Notes: generated by a model from the letters alone, not told the origin. Shown: positions 7,448 through 15,477, counted from the stretch's first letter. The stretch: DNA of 19,715 bases from an uncultured Clostridium sp. (GCA_900557195.1 USRT01000033.1:1-19715), one strand, 5' to 3'. A program made the numbers and translations.

Positions 7448-8509
7448 CTAGTAATCAGATAATAATTTTATCAATCTAGTATTTTTATATATTTTCTCCC
7501 TACCTATTTTTTCAGATTCTAAAAGTCCAATTTCTTCTAATTGATTTAGATATGAAGTTGCAGTAATCCTCGTTACATTACATGCTTTTTCTATATATGA
7601 TATTTTTGTATAAACTTCATAGAATAAACTTTCTAATAGTTCTTTTGAATAAATCTTGGGAAGTTTAGTTCTAAATTTTTCTTTGTAATTTTTTATTTCA
7701 GCTTGAATTTTTTCAATTAACCCTATTGTTTCTTTAGATGTAATTTCAATACCTTTTAAAATATATAAAATCCAATCTTCAAAATTATTATTTTCTCTAA
7801 CTTCATTAAATAATTTGTAATATTCTTGTTTGGTTTTATTTATATACTTACTTAAATACAAAATTGGACTGTCAATAAGTTTATTTAATACAAGATATAA
7901 AATGTTTAATATTCTTCCTGTTCTTCCGTTTCCATCATAGAATGGATGAATACTTTCAAATTGATAATGTATTAAACAAACTTTTATTAATGGATCTATA
8001 TTATCTTCATTATTATTAATAAAATCTTCCAAATTCTTTAAATATTTTCTTATTTCTTGTTCATCTTGAGGTGGTGTATATATTGTTTCTCCGGTAATAG
8101 AATTTTTAAGTTCTGTTCCTGGTAATTTCCTAATTCCAGCATTATTGTGTTCAATAGTTCCTTGTATTTTAATAATAGTATTTGTGTTAATATAACCATC
8201 TTTTTTTATTTGTTCATATCCAAGCCAAATAGCATTTCTATAATCTACAACTTCTTTAGCATTTTCTTCTTTATAGCCACTTTCCGTTAGCACTTTATAA
8301 ATATCATCATGAGTTGTAACTATATTTTCAATAGCACTACTATCTTTGGCTTCATTAATTGTTACAGCATTTATTAAAATATGCATATTAGGAATACTAT
8401 TTGCATAACCTTTTAATTCTGCTAATGCTCTTGATGATAAAGTTAATTGTTCTAAAATTTTATTTGTTTTTAAATTAATATTTTTATATGGTAACATTTC
8501 TAAATTCAT
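7448..8509 (-). CDS. Fic-family protein AMP transferase with C-terminal winged helix
   Basis: 353 aa from ATG 8509. This start is chosen over an upstream in-frame ATG because GGAGGAG lies 5-6 bases before it. The Fic core motif HPFYDGNGRTGR is complete at 188-199 (His188 catalytic), so an active transferase that adds AMP (or another nucleotide moiety) to a target protein is expected. The N-terminal inhibitory helix motif (S/T)xxxE(G/N) is present as SSAIEN at 57-62, placing it among Fic proteins inhibited by their own N-terminus. Residues about 290-353 form a winged helix (NVTRITATSYLNQLEEIGLLE), suggesting DNA binding and self-regulation, supported by the dyads upstream. The target is unknown. 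Confidence 0.93.
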   Translation of the reverse strand: MNLEMLPYKNINLKTNKILEQLTLSSRALAELKGYANSIPNMHILINAVTINEAKDSSAIENIVTTHDDIYKVLTESGYKEENAKEVVDYRNAIWLGYEQIKKDGYINTNTIIKIQGTIEHNNAGIRKLPGTELKNSITGETIYTPPQDEQEIRKYLKNLEDFINNNEDNIDPLIKVCLIHYQFESIHPFYDGNGRTGRILNILYLVLNKLIDSPILYLSKYINKTKQEYYKLFNEVRENNNFEDWILYILKGIEITSKETIGLIEKIQAEIKNYKEKFRTKLPKIYSKELLESLFYEVYTKISYIEKACNVTRITATSYLNQLEEIGLLESEKIGREKIYKNTRLIKLLSDY

Positions 8510-8561
8510 ATTTTCTCCTCCATATATATAAAATATCACATTTTTTATATATTTTCAATAA

Positions 8562-8616
8562 ATATGTATAAAAAGTCAAAAAAATTATACATATTTTTAA
8601 AACATGTATAATTTTT
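8562..8616 (-). promoter_or_regulatory. Operator-like overlapping dyads upstream of fic
   Basis: AAAAATTATACAT (8580-8592) and ATGTATAATTTTT (8604-8616) are exact 13-base inverted arms. ATATGTATAA (8562-8571) also mirrors TTATACATAT (8585-8594), giving three TTATACAT half-sites. On the minus strand TATAAT (-10-like) lies inside the central half-site. This fits autoregulation by the winged-helix end of Fic. It is a sequence inference only. Confidence 0.5.
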
Positions 8617-8622
8617 GAATTT

Positions 8623-9505
8623 GTAATCCCATAAACATAAAAAAGGGTGACATTTGGTTTGTATTATCAAAGTTTTGTGCAAATAAGAATAGGAGTAAAA
8701 TATAAAACCATGTAAAATGATCCTATCTCTAAAATCTTGCTATTCCTTTAATAAAGCCTATTTCAGCTTATTATTTCAACAACAAACTTACTACTTTTTA
8801 ATAAAACCGCCTTAAAATCGATTCTGAAGCTTTAATTTTTTGTGTTATTCCTGGTTGGATTTTTTTTCATTATTGTAACCTAATAATTTTAAAAAAATTT
8901 TATATAACTTTAGATTATTTTACCAAAATTCCTTAAATCCTTAATTTTCAGTATTTTACTTAATTTTATAGACAACAAGTTATATGTCCTTTTTATAAAA
9001 ACGGCTTAAAATCGATTCTCGTGCGTCGTTTTTTAGCCATTTTTCAGCACTTTTAATAAATGCCTAAAAATCAGCATTTTTACTATAATTATATTATAAA
9101 AATGTCTTAAAATTGATTTTAAAGCTTTATAATATGAAATTTATATTATGGAACTGATAATCTAAATTTATATAATGATTATTTAAAATTTTATAAAGTA
9201 ATTGCAAAATTATAATTCAAATTTTTATTTATAAACAATTAAAACAAATGTTCGTTTTATAAAATTACATATATAAAATTAACTTTACACAAAATTTTTA
9301 AATTTAAAATCTACTTATAAAAATTATTATAATTTTAAATTTAAAGTTTTATTTTTACTTTCCATTACCTCTTATTTTTATCTGATTTATATAAATTATT
9401 TAAATAGCTTTTCATTCAATTTATTATTTAGCTAAACCATCTTGCAATATCGTATTAAATTTATCTTAATAATATTTAAAAAGCTACTACTCCTCCCTAC
9501 TCTAA
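8623..9505 (+). repeat. Long dispersed repeat, copy B
   Basis: Same orientation as copy A and similar length. The alignable body runs to about 9305, with a C/T-rich tail at 9484-9505 (CTACTACTCCTCCCTACTCT) matching A's tail. The first 46 bases (GTAATCCCATAAACATAAAA, then GGGTGACATTTGG) are shared with copy C but not A. Motif copies lie at 8811 and 9005 (exact) and 9106 (two changes). Its tail overlaps the stop codon of the 72-aa ORF. Confidence 0.85.
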
Positions 9506-9715
9506 TATTTCTTCAATGAATTTATTATTCTTATAAGTAATTTTATAGGCATTTTTTCTATTATCACTTTTTATAATTTTAATTTTACCATCTACAATTT
9601 CTAGTGCTACACAATTTTCTAATGCAATTCCATCAAGTCCTGTTTCTTTAATTGCATTATATAATTTATTTCTTGCTTGTTTATCTTTTTGTTCATAATG
9701 CACACAATATTTCAC
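9497..9715 (-). CDS. Small unknown protein downstream of toxN
   Basis: 72 aa from GTG 9715; not recognised. It starts 10 bases after the toxN stop in another frame, so it is probably co-transcribed, but no good RBS is seen (GGA lies about 30 bases upstream). It has no signal or membrane segment. The N-terminal half looks helical (YEQKDKQARNKLYNAIKETGLD), while the second half looks like beta strands (ALEIVDGKIKIIK, YKITYKNNKFIEEI). The open frame could have begun earlier (NGIKKIISINF precedes the GTG), so it may be a decayed or internally initiated remnant. Its last codons lie in the tail of repeat B. No function is proposed. Confidence 0.5.
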   Translation of the reverse strand: MKYCVHYEQKDKQARNKLYNAIKETGLDGIALENCVALEIVDGKIKIIKSDNRKNAYKITYKNNKFIEEILE

Positions 9716-9725
9716 AAAATTAATA

Positions 9726-10250
9726 CTAATTATTTTTTTGATTCCATTCTTTCAATTTTTCTTCTAATAACTTAAAATCAACAGTATTTTTAATATATCC
9801 TATATCCATGTTTTTAACTTTTTGGTTATATACTGTTTTAGCATATTTCACAATTTTATTGCTATTGTCGTTTATATATCTCAATTCTCCAAGAATTACT
9901 TCTTTATATTTTAAATCATCTTCATTAGACAATATATATGGTTCTAACTCTGTTATTGGAACAGGAATCATATTACTTATTCTCAATGTTCCATATAAAC
10001 GACCACCTTCATGAATTCTTATTATAGTTTTAGTATCCTTTCTAATGATCTTTTTATTAAAATCTATGTAATCTGATTTCTTGGGAGATGACATTGGAAT
10101 ATAATAATTGAATTCATTTACAGTTAATACAACTCCTAAATATTTTCTTTCATGAGTTCTAATTTCTTCCTTATTATCGTAAATTTTCTCATCAAATTCT
10201 CTTAAATATTTTATATATTTATCACTTACACTATATAAATTTAATTTCAT
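9726..10250 (-). CDS. toxN: Type III toxin-antitoxin endoribonuclease toxin, ToxN/AbiQ family
   Basis: 174 aa, normal for ToxN/AbiQ-like RNases that cleave cellular and phage RNA when their RNA antitoxin is depleted. Family features: LYSVSDKYIKYLREFD at the start (5-20), RKYLGVVLTVNEFNYYIPMSSPKK (36-58) containing the conserved S-S-P-K turn near the active site, and YGTLRISNMIPVP (86-98). ATG 10250 is preceded by AAAGGAGAT. The upstream arrangement (promoter, direct repeats, terminator, RBS) is the textbook type III layout and independently supports the call. The leaky terminator normally sets the antitoxin-to-toxin ratio. Known relatives act by abortive infection against phage; that role here is inferred. 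Confidence 0.92.
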   Translation of the reverse strand: MKLNLYSVSDKYIKYLREFDEKIYDNKEEIRTHERKYLGVVLTVNEFNYYIPMSSPKKSDYIDFNKKIIRKDTKTIIRIHEGGRLYGTLRISNMIPVPITELEPYILSNEDDLKYKEVILGELRYINDNSNKIVKYAKTVYNQKVKNMDIGYIKNTVDFKLLEEKLKEWNQKNN

Positions 10251-10266
10251 AGTTTATCTCCTTTAC

Positions 10267-10306
10267 AAAAATAAGAGAAGAATATCTATTTAAGATACCT
10301 TCTCTT
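10267..10306 (-). terminator. Terminator between antitoxin RNA and toxN
   Basis: On the minus strand AAGAGAAG pairs with CTTCTCTT (8 bp); a small internal loop and 5 more pairs follow, then a T5 run at 10271-10267. It lies just before the toxN RBS, where type III systems attenuate toxin transcription. Confidence 0.85.
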
Positions 10307-10312
10307 GATTTT

Positions 10313-10435
10313 AACTTTCTCAATTATAAGGCTGTGAAACACCCGATTTATAACTTTCTCAATTAAAGGTTGTGAAACACCCGATTTATAACTTTCTCGT
10401 TTTGTAATGGTAGTGAAACACCACGATTTTCTTAT
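10313..10435 (-). ncRNA. toxI: ToxI-like antitoxin RNA of about three direct repeats
   Basis: Read on the minus strand, units lie at 10435-10390 (46 nt, divergent), 10389-10352 (38 nt) and 10351-10313 (39 nt). Each contains GGTGTTTCAC, then ACC or GCC, an A/T stretch and GAGAAAGTT. Units 2 and 3 differ at only a few positions; where ACC becomes GCC, a U-G pair would keep the short GGU/ACC stem. ToxI RNAs are processed by the toxin into single-repeat pseudoknots that bind and inhibit it. Transcription should start near 10433, seven bases past the -10. The divergent first unit may be a leader or partial repeat, as in other systems with a non-integer repeat number. Confidence 0.88.
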
Positions 10436-10439
10436 ATTT

Positions 10440-10469
10440 ATTATACTATTTTTTTATTGTTACTGTCAA
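10440..10469 (-). promoter_or_regulatory. Strong vegetative promoter of the toxIN locus
   Basis: On the minus strand, a perfect TTGACA (10469-10464), an 18-base spacer and a perfect TATAAT (10445-10440) lie directly upstream of the antitoxin repeats. High antitoxin RNA output is what a type III system needs. Confidence 0.88.
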
Positions 10470-10527
10470 GTGATGATACATAATAAATATACTATATTGT
10501 ATGCAAATTTTATTTATTTATGAAATA

Positions 10528-10710
10528 GTAACCCTATAAATATAAAAAAGGGTGACATTTGGTTTGTATTATGAAAGTTTTGTGCAAATAGGAATAGGAT
10601 CAAAATATAAAACCATGTCAAATGGTCCTACCTCTGAAATCTTGCTATTCCTTGACATTACGCCTATTTCAACTTATTATTCTAACAACCAACTATATTA
10701 CTTTTATTTT
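10528..10710 (+). repeat. Long dispersed repeat, truncated copy C
   Basis: It matches the first roughly 180 bases of copy B, from GTAACCCTATAAATATAAAA through TAAAATATAAAACCATGT-like sequence to the AACAACCAACTATATTAC region; after that similarity stops. The downstream stretch 10711-10850 is AT-rich and ends with CTATTCCCCTATTCCCTACT, possibly a degenerate tail like those of A and B. No CTTAAAATCGATTCT motif is present here. Confidence 0.8.
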
Positions 10711-10872
10711 TTTAGTTTAAAAATTTTTATTAAAAAACATTTTCTATATTCATTCTAAATACTATTAATGCAATTATTATTTATTCAATTTTCCGTTAAA
10801 AAATTTATTTTTCCTAAAATAACCTATTCCCCTATTCCCTACTCATTTTTGACAGTAAAAAAAAGTAGTAAT

Positions 10873-10906
10873 AAAAAGGTAGCTTCTATTTTGAAGTCAC
10901 CTTTTT
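10873..10906 (-). terminator. Terminator of the multicopper oxidase gene
   Basis: AAAAAGGT and ACCTTTTT form 8 bp, followed by a 2x2 internal loop and CTTC/GAAG, with loop TATTTT. A/T flanks on both sides allow two-way use. It lies 38 bases past the stop codon on the minus strand. Confidence 0.75.
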
Positions 10907-10943
10907 ACTTGCTAAATTGTCAAATCCCATTTAGTATTGTTTC

Positions 10944-13900
10944 TTAAAATTGCCTTGTTATAGGACATAAATCATATATTTCTTCATCATATACTCGTAA
11001 AATTCCCCACATACCTTGTTCTACATCCCATCTAAAACTGCCAGACCTATAACAATAATCACCTGGTAAACAGTTTACTCCATTTTTTAAAGTATAGTTA
11101 AATACATTTCCTACACTAATAGCTCCACTAGTTGAAACAATTGGAGATAATGGGTCTTTATCTTGTTGTCTCCAAGAATGTCCATGAATTACAAATCCAA
11201 CATTTCGTGGTTTATCTGCTGGCATGATTAATCTTACTTTCATATTATCTCCTGTATAGGCTTCAAATAATGGTGTTGCTGGGTCTCCATGAACGCAAGA
11301 ATTCATCACTTTGCTTAAGTCTTTATTCTTTTTTAATCTATTTTCGTATCTTTCACTTTTATAGTTAAATCCTTTTTGACCTTGATCTTCTGTGTCAAAT
11401 TCTTCTGCTTCTTCATCATTTTCATGTCCTTCCTGTTTTAAGTCAATTAATTCGCCATCTTTGTTATAAAGTGCCAATCCATTTTGCATAAATAGTACAA
11501 TTTCTCTAAATGTTTCTTCTGGATTTGAAATAATGACTTCTTCTCTACCTTCTTCTGTTCTAGCTCCACAAGAATTACAAAAATACTTTGCTTCTGGCGG
11601 TTCTATAATAATAGCTCCAAATAGTCCATGTTTTCTGTGATTCATAATATCTGCAAATCCTGTTAATAAACAAGCTCCTAATTCTTCATCTGCATACCAT
11701 TTATAGGTAATGCTTTCTCCAACTCCTATGGTTTGGTCTGGGTTGTATCCAACTGTTGTTCCATCCGAAGATAATACATCATATTTTAATAAATTAGCAT
11801 GAAGAGATACTCTATTAGATGCTGGATAATCTGTTTGAACTGGCACTTCTGGGAATTTGGATTCTGGCACTTTTTTAAATAAATGGTTTGTTAATTTTAC
11901 TTTTATTAAATCTCCTGCATTTGCTCTTAATATTAATGGTTTTGCTTCTATTTCTCCACATAGTATAGCCTCTTCATCCTCTGCTCTTACAAACATAAGT
12001 CCATTTGGGTCATGGTCTCCATATTGGTTATACACAATATCTTTTTGTATGGCAACTATATGAAACTTTTTTACTTTCTTCTTTTTCTTATTACATACAA
12101 ATTTTACACATTCTGGCTTTGGCACTTCCAAATAATTAACTACTTTCTCATGTTCTATGCAACAATATTTATCTTCTTTTGGTCTTTTTCTATCTGATAA
12201 TGGAATTAAACATTCATTTAACTTGTCATATACTCTAATTAAGCCCCATAAACCTAACCATAAATCATCCATTCCTCCAAAATAATATAGATAATCACCT
12301 TTGGTATAATCTTCATTTATTTCAAAGTTAAATGCTTCTGATATTCCTAGTGTTTGTGAGTTTGTAATTGGAGAGAACTCATCTTTTATTTCTTTCCTAA
12401 AACGCATTCCATGAATATTGAAACTATGCTGTTCTTCAAAGGCTCCATCTAATAGTCTAATTCTAATAGGGTCTCCTTCATATGCTTTAAATATTGGTGT
12501 ACATGGATCTCCATGCTTATAAGAACTAAAGGCATATGCTGGATCTCCTTTTCTAAACATTAATGGTTCACATCTATAATTAATTCCCATTACTCCTTGA
12601 TCATCATGTGGACCTCGTACATTTGGTGGATTTAATGGTTTTCCAGCTCTGTCGTATAATAAAGCAAAATCGTGTACAAATAAAACAAATTCTCTAAATT
12701 CGTTTCCTATTAGTGGTTTAATGATTGCTTGTGTTCCACTTTTCATTTCTTTCCCTGTTTCCATATCATAATATTTTGAACCTTCTGGCTCGATAATCAT
12801 TCCTCCAAACAATCCATGTTGTTGATGTGCATTGGGAAATAAATGGTCATGAAAAAATACTGTATTTAATTCTTCATTTGCGTAAAATCTTTCTATTAAA
12901 GTGTCATTTGGAATTACTGATGCATCATTACAATAACCATTTGCACTTCCATCTGATGGAATTGTATCAAATTTAACTAAGTGAATATGATATCCGGCTT
13001 CCGTAGTTTCTGTTCTTATTTGAAAAGCATTTGGTCCAATATGCTCTGGTAGTTCATTGGTAAATCTAACTTCTATATTCTCTCCTGCATTTGCTCTAAT
13101 AACTAATGGTTCTATTTTTTTCCTTCCTGCAAGAATATCATCTTTGTCTTCTTTTAATACAAATATTCTTCCTTCTGGGTCATGCCACCCTTGTCTGTTA
13201 TATACAATTGGAAGTTGTATCGCAACAATATCAAATCTTCTTATTGGTGCTCCTGGTTTAAATGTTTTCGAATAAAGTTCTCCTGGAGCATAATCTTCTA
13301 TAAAATTTGCTTCTTCTAAATCTGTTGGCTGTCTTCTTTCTTTACCGATAATTCCAAGTGGTGGTTTTGTGGCTTTTTCTCCTGTTTCTCCTAAAATAAA
13401 GTTTGGAAACCCAGGATGCAATTCATCTGGCTTAAGTGGAATTTCTCTATCTGGAAGTGGTACTAATCTTGGAGAAATAGTTCCATCTGGCAATTTTTTT
13501 GTTCCATCTTCTAGTCTATCTAATATTCTTAATAATCCCCACATCCCTTGCATAAAGTGAGGATATAAATGGCAATGCCAAATCACATCACCAATTGTTT
13601 TTGTTAAACTTCCTGCTCCAAAAACTGGTGTGAATTCAATACATTGCTGTGGGCTAAAAGAGATAGAATCAATAAGAGTAGACTTTGAGTCATCTGGCTC
13701 TAATCTCCATTGATGGTTATGAAAATGAAATACATGTGTTTCTTTTATTCCTGCATGAATTAATTTCCATTTAATTGGATCTCCTACATAGGCTCTTAAA
13801 AGTGGAACTGCTGGGTCTCCAAATGGCCATGAACTCATAGAAACTTCTTCTCCAACGCCACCTGTATTTTCGGGTTCTCTATTCCTTGCAGGTTCTGTTC

Positions 13901-14558
13901 TATAATTAATCGCCATTGTCATATCATGAAGTCCTGTTTCTGGATTGATAGGAGTATTTCCATTTATATCATATACTTCTGGTTCGTCATGAAAAATAGT
14001 TACATATTCCCTCCAGTCTTCTTTATATGGGTGATGGATATCTGCTATTTCTCCAAAATCTAGTTCACATCCTGTTTCTGGATCTGTCCATGTACTTCCT
14101 ACTGGTTCAACAATAATTGCTCCAAATAACCCATGTAAATTAGTTGAAGTATTATTACTACTTGTATCTGCCATATCATGAAATAAAAAAGTTCCTTCCC
14201 TTTTTGCATACCATTTATATTTTTTGGTTCTTCCTTTTTTCGCTATTGTGTCTTTATTAAAACCTACATTAGCCCCATCAGATGTGTTTACATCATATTC
14301 ATCACCTTGTATATGAATCGATGCTGGTTTCTTTGTTTTATTTTTAAACTTAATTTCTACTAAATCTCCTACATTTACTCTAATTACTAGTGGTTGAACT
14401 AAATTTATAGGTTTATATGAATTTTCTTTTATAGCTTCTTTTATTTTTCTTTCGTATTGTTTTAAGACATACATTTTCCCATTTGGGTCATGATCTCCAT
14501 ATTTGTTATATACGATATTAGCGTTTATCGCTATTATATCAAATTTTTTAATATTCAT
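10944..14558 (-). CDS. Giant six-domain multicopper oxidase (MnxG-like size), likely on the spore surface
   Basis: 1204 aa in three homologous units (about 1-435, 436-825, 826-1204). Each opens with a (K/R)xFxIVAI...IVYN..G.HDP.G block (residues 4, 441, 831) and closes with G(M/L)WG(L/I)(L/I)R; each unit should hold two cupredoxin domains. Copper ligands that remain: HVFHFH 275-280, HCHLYPH 328-334 with axial Met339, H524/H526 and HDH 570-572. Equivalent sites elsewhere are lost (HIQ 82-84, HDM 127-129, no HCH in units 2 and 3). There is no signal peptide, so it probably acts in the mother cell or on the spore. Size and domain number recall the Bacillus Mn(II) oxidase MnxG, but the substrate is unproven. 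ATG 14558 lies behind AAAGGAAAG. The promoter at 14590 is sigma-K-like. Confidence 0.92.
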   Translation of the reverse strand: MNIKKFDIIAINANIVYNKYGDHDPNGKMYVLKQYERKIKEAIKENSYKPINLVQPLVIRVNVGDLVEIKFKNKTKKPASIHIQGDEYDVNTSDGANVGFNKDTIAKKGRTKKYKWYAKREGTFLFHDMADTSSNNTSTNLHGLFGAIIVEPVGSTWTDPETGCELDFGEIADIHHPYKEDWREYVTIFHDEPEVYDINGNTPINPETGLHDMTMAINYRTEPARNREPENTGGVGEEVSMSSWPFGDPAVPLLRAYVGDPIKWKLIHAGIKETHVFHFHNHQWRLEPDDSKSTLIDSISFSPQQCIEFTPVFGAGSLTKTIGDVIWHCHLYPHFMQGMWGLLRILDRLEDGTKKLPDGTISPRLVPLPDREIPLKPDELHPGFPNFILGETGEKATKPPLGIIGKERRQPTDLEEANFIEDYAPGELYSKTFKPGAPIRRFDIVAIQLPIVYNRQGWHDPEGRIFVLKEDKDDILAGRKKIEPLVIRANAGENIEVRFTNELPEHIGPNAFQIRTETTEAGYHIHLVKFDTIPSDGSANGYCNDASVIPNDTLIERFYANEELNTVFFHDHLFPNAHQQHGLFGGMIIEPEGSKYYDMETGKEMKSGTQAIIKPLIGNEFREFVLFVHDFALLYDRAGKPLNPPNVRGPHDDQGVMGINYRCEPLMFRKGDPAYAFSSYKHGDPCTPIFKAYEGDPIRIRLLDGAFEEQHSFNIHGMRFRKEIKDEFSPITNSQTLGISEAFNFEINEDYTKGDYLYYFGGMDDLWLGLWGLIRVYDKLNECLIPLSDRKRPKEDKYCCIEHEKVVNYLEVPKPECVKFVCNKKKKKVKKFHIVAIQKDIVYNQYGDHDPNGLMFVRAEDEEAILCGEIEAKPLILRANAGDLIKVKLTNHLFKKVPESKFPEVPVQTDYPASNRVSLHANLLKYDVLSSDGTTVGYNPDQTIGVGESITYKWYADEELGACLLTGFADIMNHRKHGLFGAIIIEPPEAKYFCNSCGARTEEGREEVIISNPEETFREIVLFMQNGLALYNKDGELIDLKQEGHENDEEAEEFDTEDQGQKGFNYKSERYENRLKKNKDLSKVMNSCVHGDPATPLFEAYTGDNMKVRLIMPADKPRNVGFVIHGHSWRQQDKDPLSPIVSTSGAISVGNVFNYTLKNGVNCLPGDYCYRSGSFRWDVEQGMWGILRVYDEEIYDLCPITRQF

Positions 14559-14589
14559 ATAAAACTTTCCTTTCTTTTAAGTTTTACTA

Positions 14590-14616
14590 TATAATATGAA
14601 TTTTGTCATAATTTGT
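14590..14616 (-). promoter_or_regulatory. Sigma-K-like promoter of the multicopper oxidase
   Basis: On the minus strand, AC (14616-14615), 16 bases, then CATATTATA (14598-14590), fitting the sigma-K pattern AC-N16-CATAnnnTA. The stretch TTCATATTATATAGTAA is identical in the dpaB promoter region. The predicted start lies about 25 bases before the coding ATG. Confidence 0.65.
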
Positions 14617-14697
14617 AACATTTTTTAATTAGTTTAATATTCTATTAGTAGAAATTTATATATTTTTTATAAAATTTAGAAAGGAAGATTATGAATT

Positions 14698-15423
14698 ATG
14701 GATAATTTAACTCCTATTTTGTACACCATTAAGCCTGGTGATACCTTATATAATTTAGCTTTAATGTATGGTACAACGATACAAGAAATAATGAATGCTA
14801 ATTTGGCATTAAATCCCTATAGTCTAAGAGTAGGTCAACAGATTTATATTTATCCTCATTATAATAATCATTATGATTACTGGATAAGCATAAATCAAGT
14901 TAATCTCTTAAAAAATATGAATTTAATGTGGATTGAACATATTTTATGGGCTCGTATGCTTTTAATTAGTATTGCTGAAAATCTAGCTGACTTAGAACCT
15001 ACCAAAGCTCGTTTATTGGAAAATCCAAAAGATATTGCTGATATTTTTAGAAAATATTACGGAGTCCATATCGCAAATAACATTCAAAAATTACTAACAG
15101 AACATTTAGCAATTGGTGGAGATTTAATTGTTGCTCTAAAAAATGCAAATCAAAAATTGGCAGAAGAATTAAATTTAAAATGGTATAAAAATGCAGATGA
15201 TATGGCAGAAGTATTTAGTAGCATAAATCCTTTTTATCCAAAGGAAGAAGTACGACATATGTTATATGAGCATTTAAGACTTACAACTGATGAAGTTTCT
15301 AATCGTTTGAAAAAAAATTATATTGCTGATATTAAAGCATATGATATGGTTCAAAGAGAAATCTTAAAAATGTCAGAGTTTTTTGTGAATGGAATTATAA
15401 GACAGTTTCCTAATTTATTTTAA
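14698..15423 (+). CDS. LysM-domain protein, likely spore or envelope associated
   Basis: 241 aa. One LysM domain lies at about residues 8-52 (YTIKPGDTLYNLALMYGTTI ... LRVGQQIYIYP), a module that binds peptidoglycan or other GlcNAc polymers. A helical region of about 170 residues follows (about 68-241) with notable segments WARMLLISIAENLADL, LTEHLAIGGDLIVALKN, INPFYPKEEVRHMLYEHL and FFVNGIIRQFPNLF. I recognise it as a recurring clostridial architecture without a known activity. There is no signal peptide, as in many spore-coat LysM proteins. AAGGAAG (14681-14687) supports ATG 14698; ATG 14691 is out of frame and stops at once. It diverges from the oxidase across 139 bases. A weak sigma-E-like pair (TAATATT 14635, then ATA-rich -10) is possible. 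Confidence 0.85.
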   Translation: MDNLTPILYTIKPGDTLYNLALMYGTTIQEIMNANLALNPYSLRVGQQIYIYPHYNNHYDYWISINQVNLLKNMNLMWIEHILWARMLLISIAENLADLEPTKARLLENPKDIADIFRKYYGVHIANNIQKLLTEHLAIGGDLIVALKNANQKLAEELNLKWYKNADDMAEVFSSINPFYPKEEVRHMLYEHLRLTTDEVSNRLKKNYIADIKAYDMVQREILKMSEFFVNGIIRQFPNLF

Positions 15424-15430
15424 TATATTT

Positions 15431-15477
15431 AAAAAGATTAAAATTTACTTGTTTTATTGGTAAATTCTAATCTTTTT
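15431..15477 (+). terminator. Terminator after the LysM gene
   Basis: AAAAAGATTAAAATTTAC (15431-15448) pairs with GTAAATTCTAATCTTTTT (15460-15477) with a single mismatch, loop about 11. It could act on both strands. Confidence 0.8.

Noticed and set aside
10313..10435. Tandem repeats considered as a CRISPR array
   Set aside because: The units are contiguous direct repeats without unique spacers, no cas genes are present, and the promoter-repeat-terminator-toxN order explains them better as type III antitoxin RNA.
10552..10758. 68-aa plus-strand frame in repeat copy C (YYESFVQIGIGSKYKTMS...)
   Set aside because: It looks somewhat protein-like, but the same frame in copies A and B is interrupted by stops (TAA in both), the GTG start has no proper RBS, and the frame runs out of the repeat into unrelated AT-rich sequence. 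At most a fossil coding segment.
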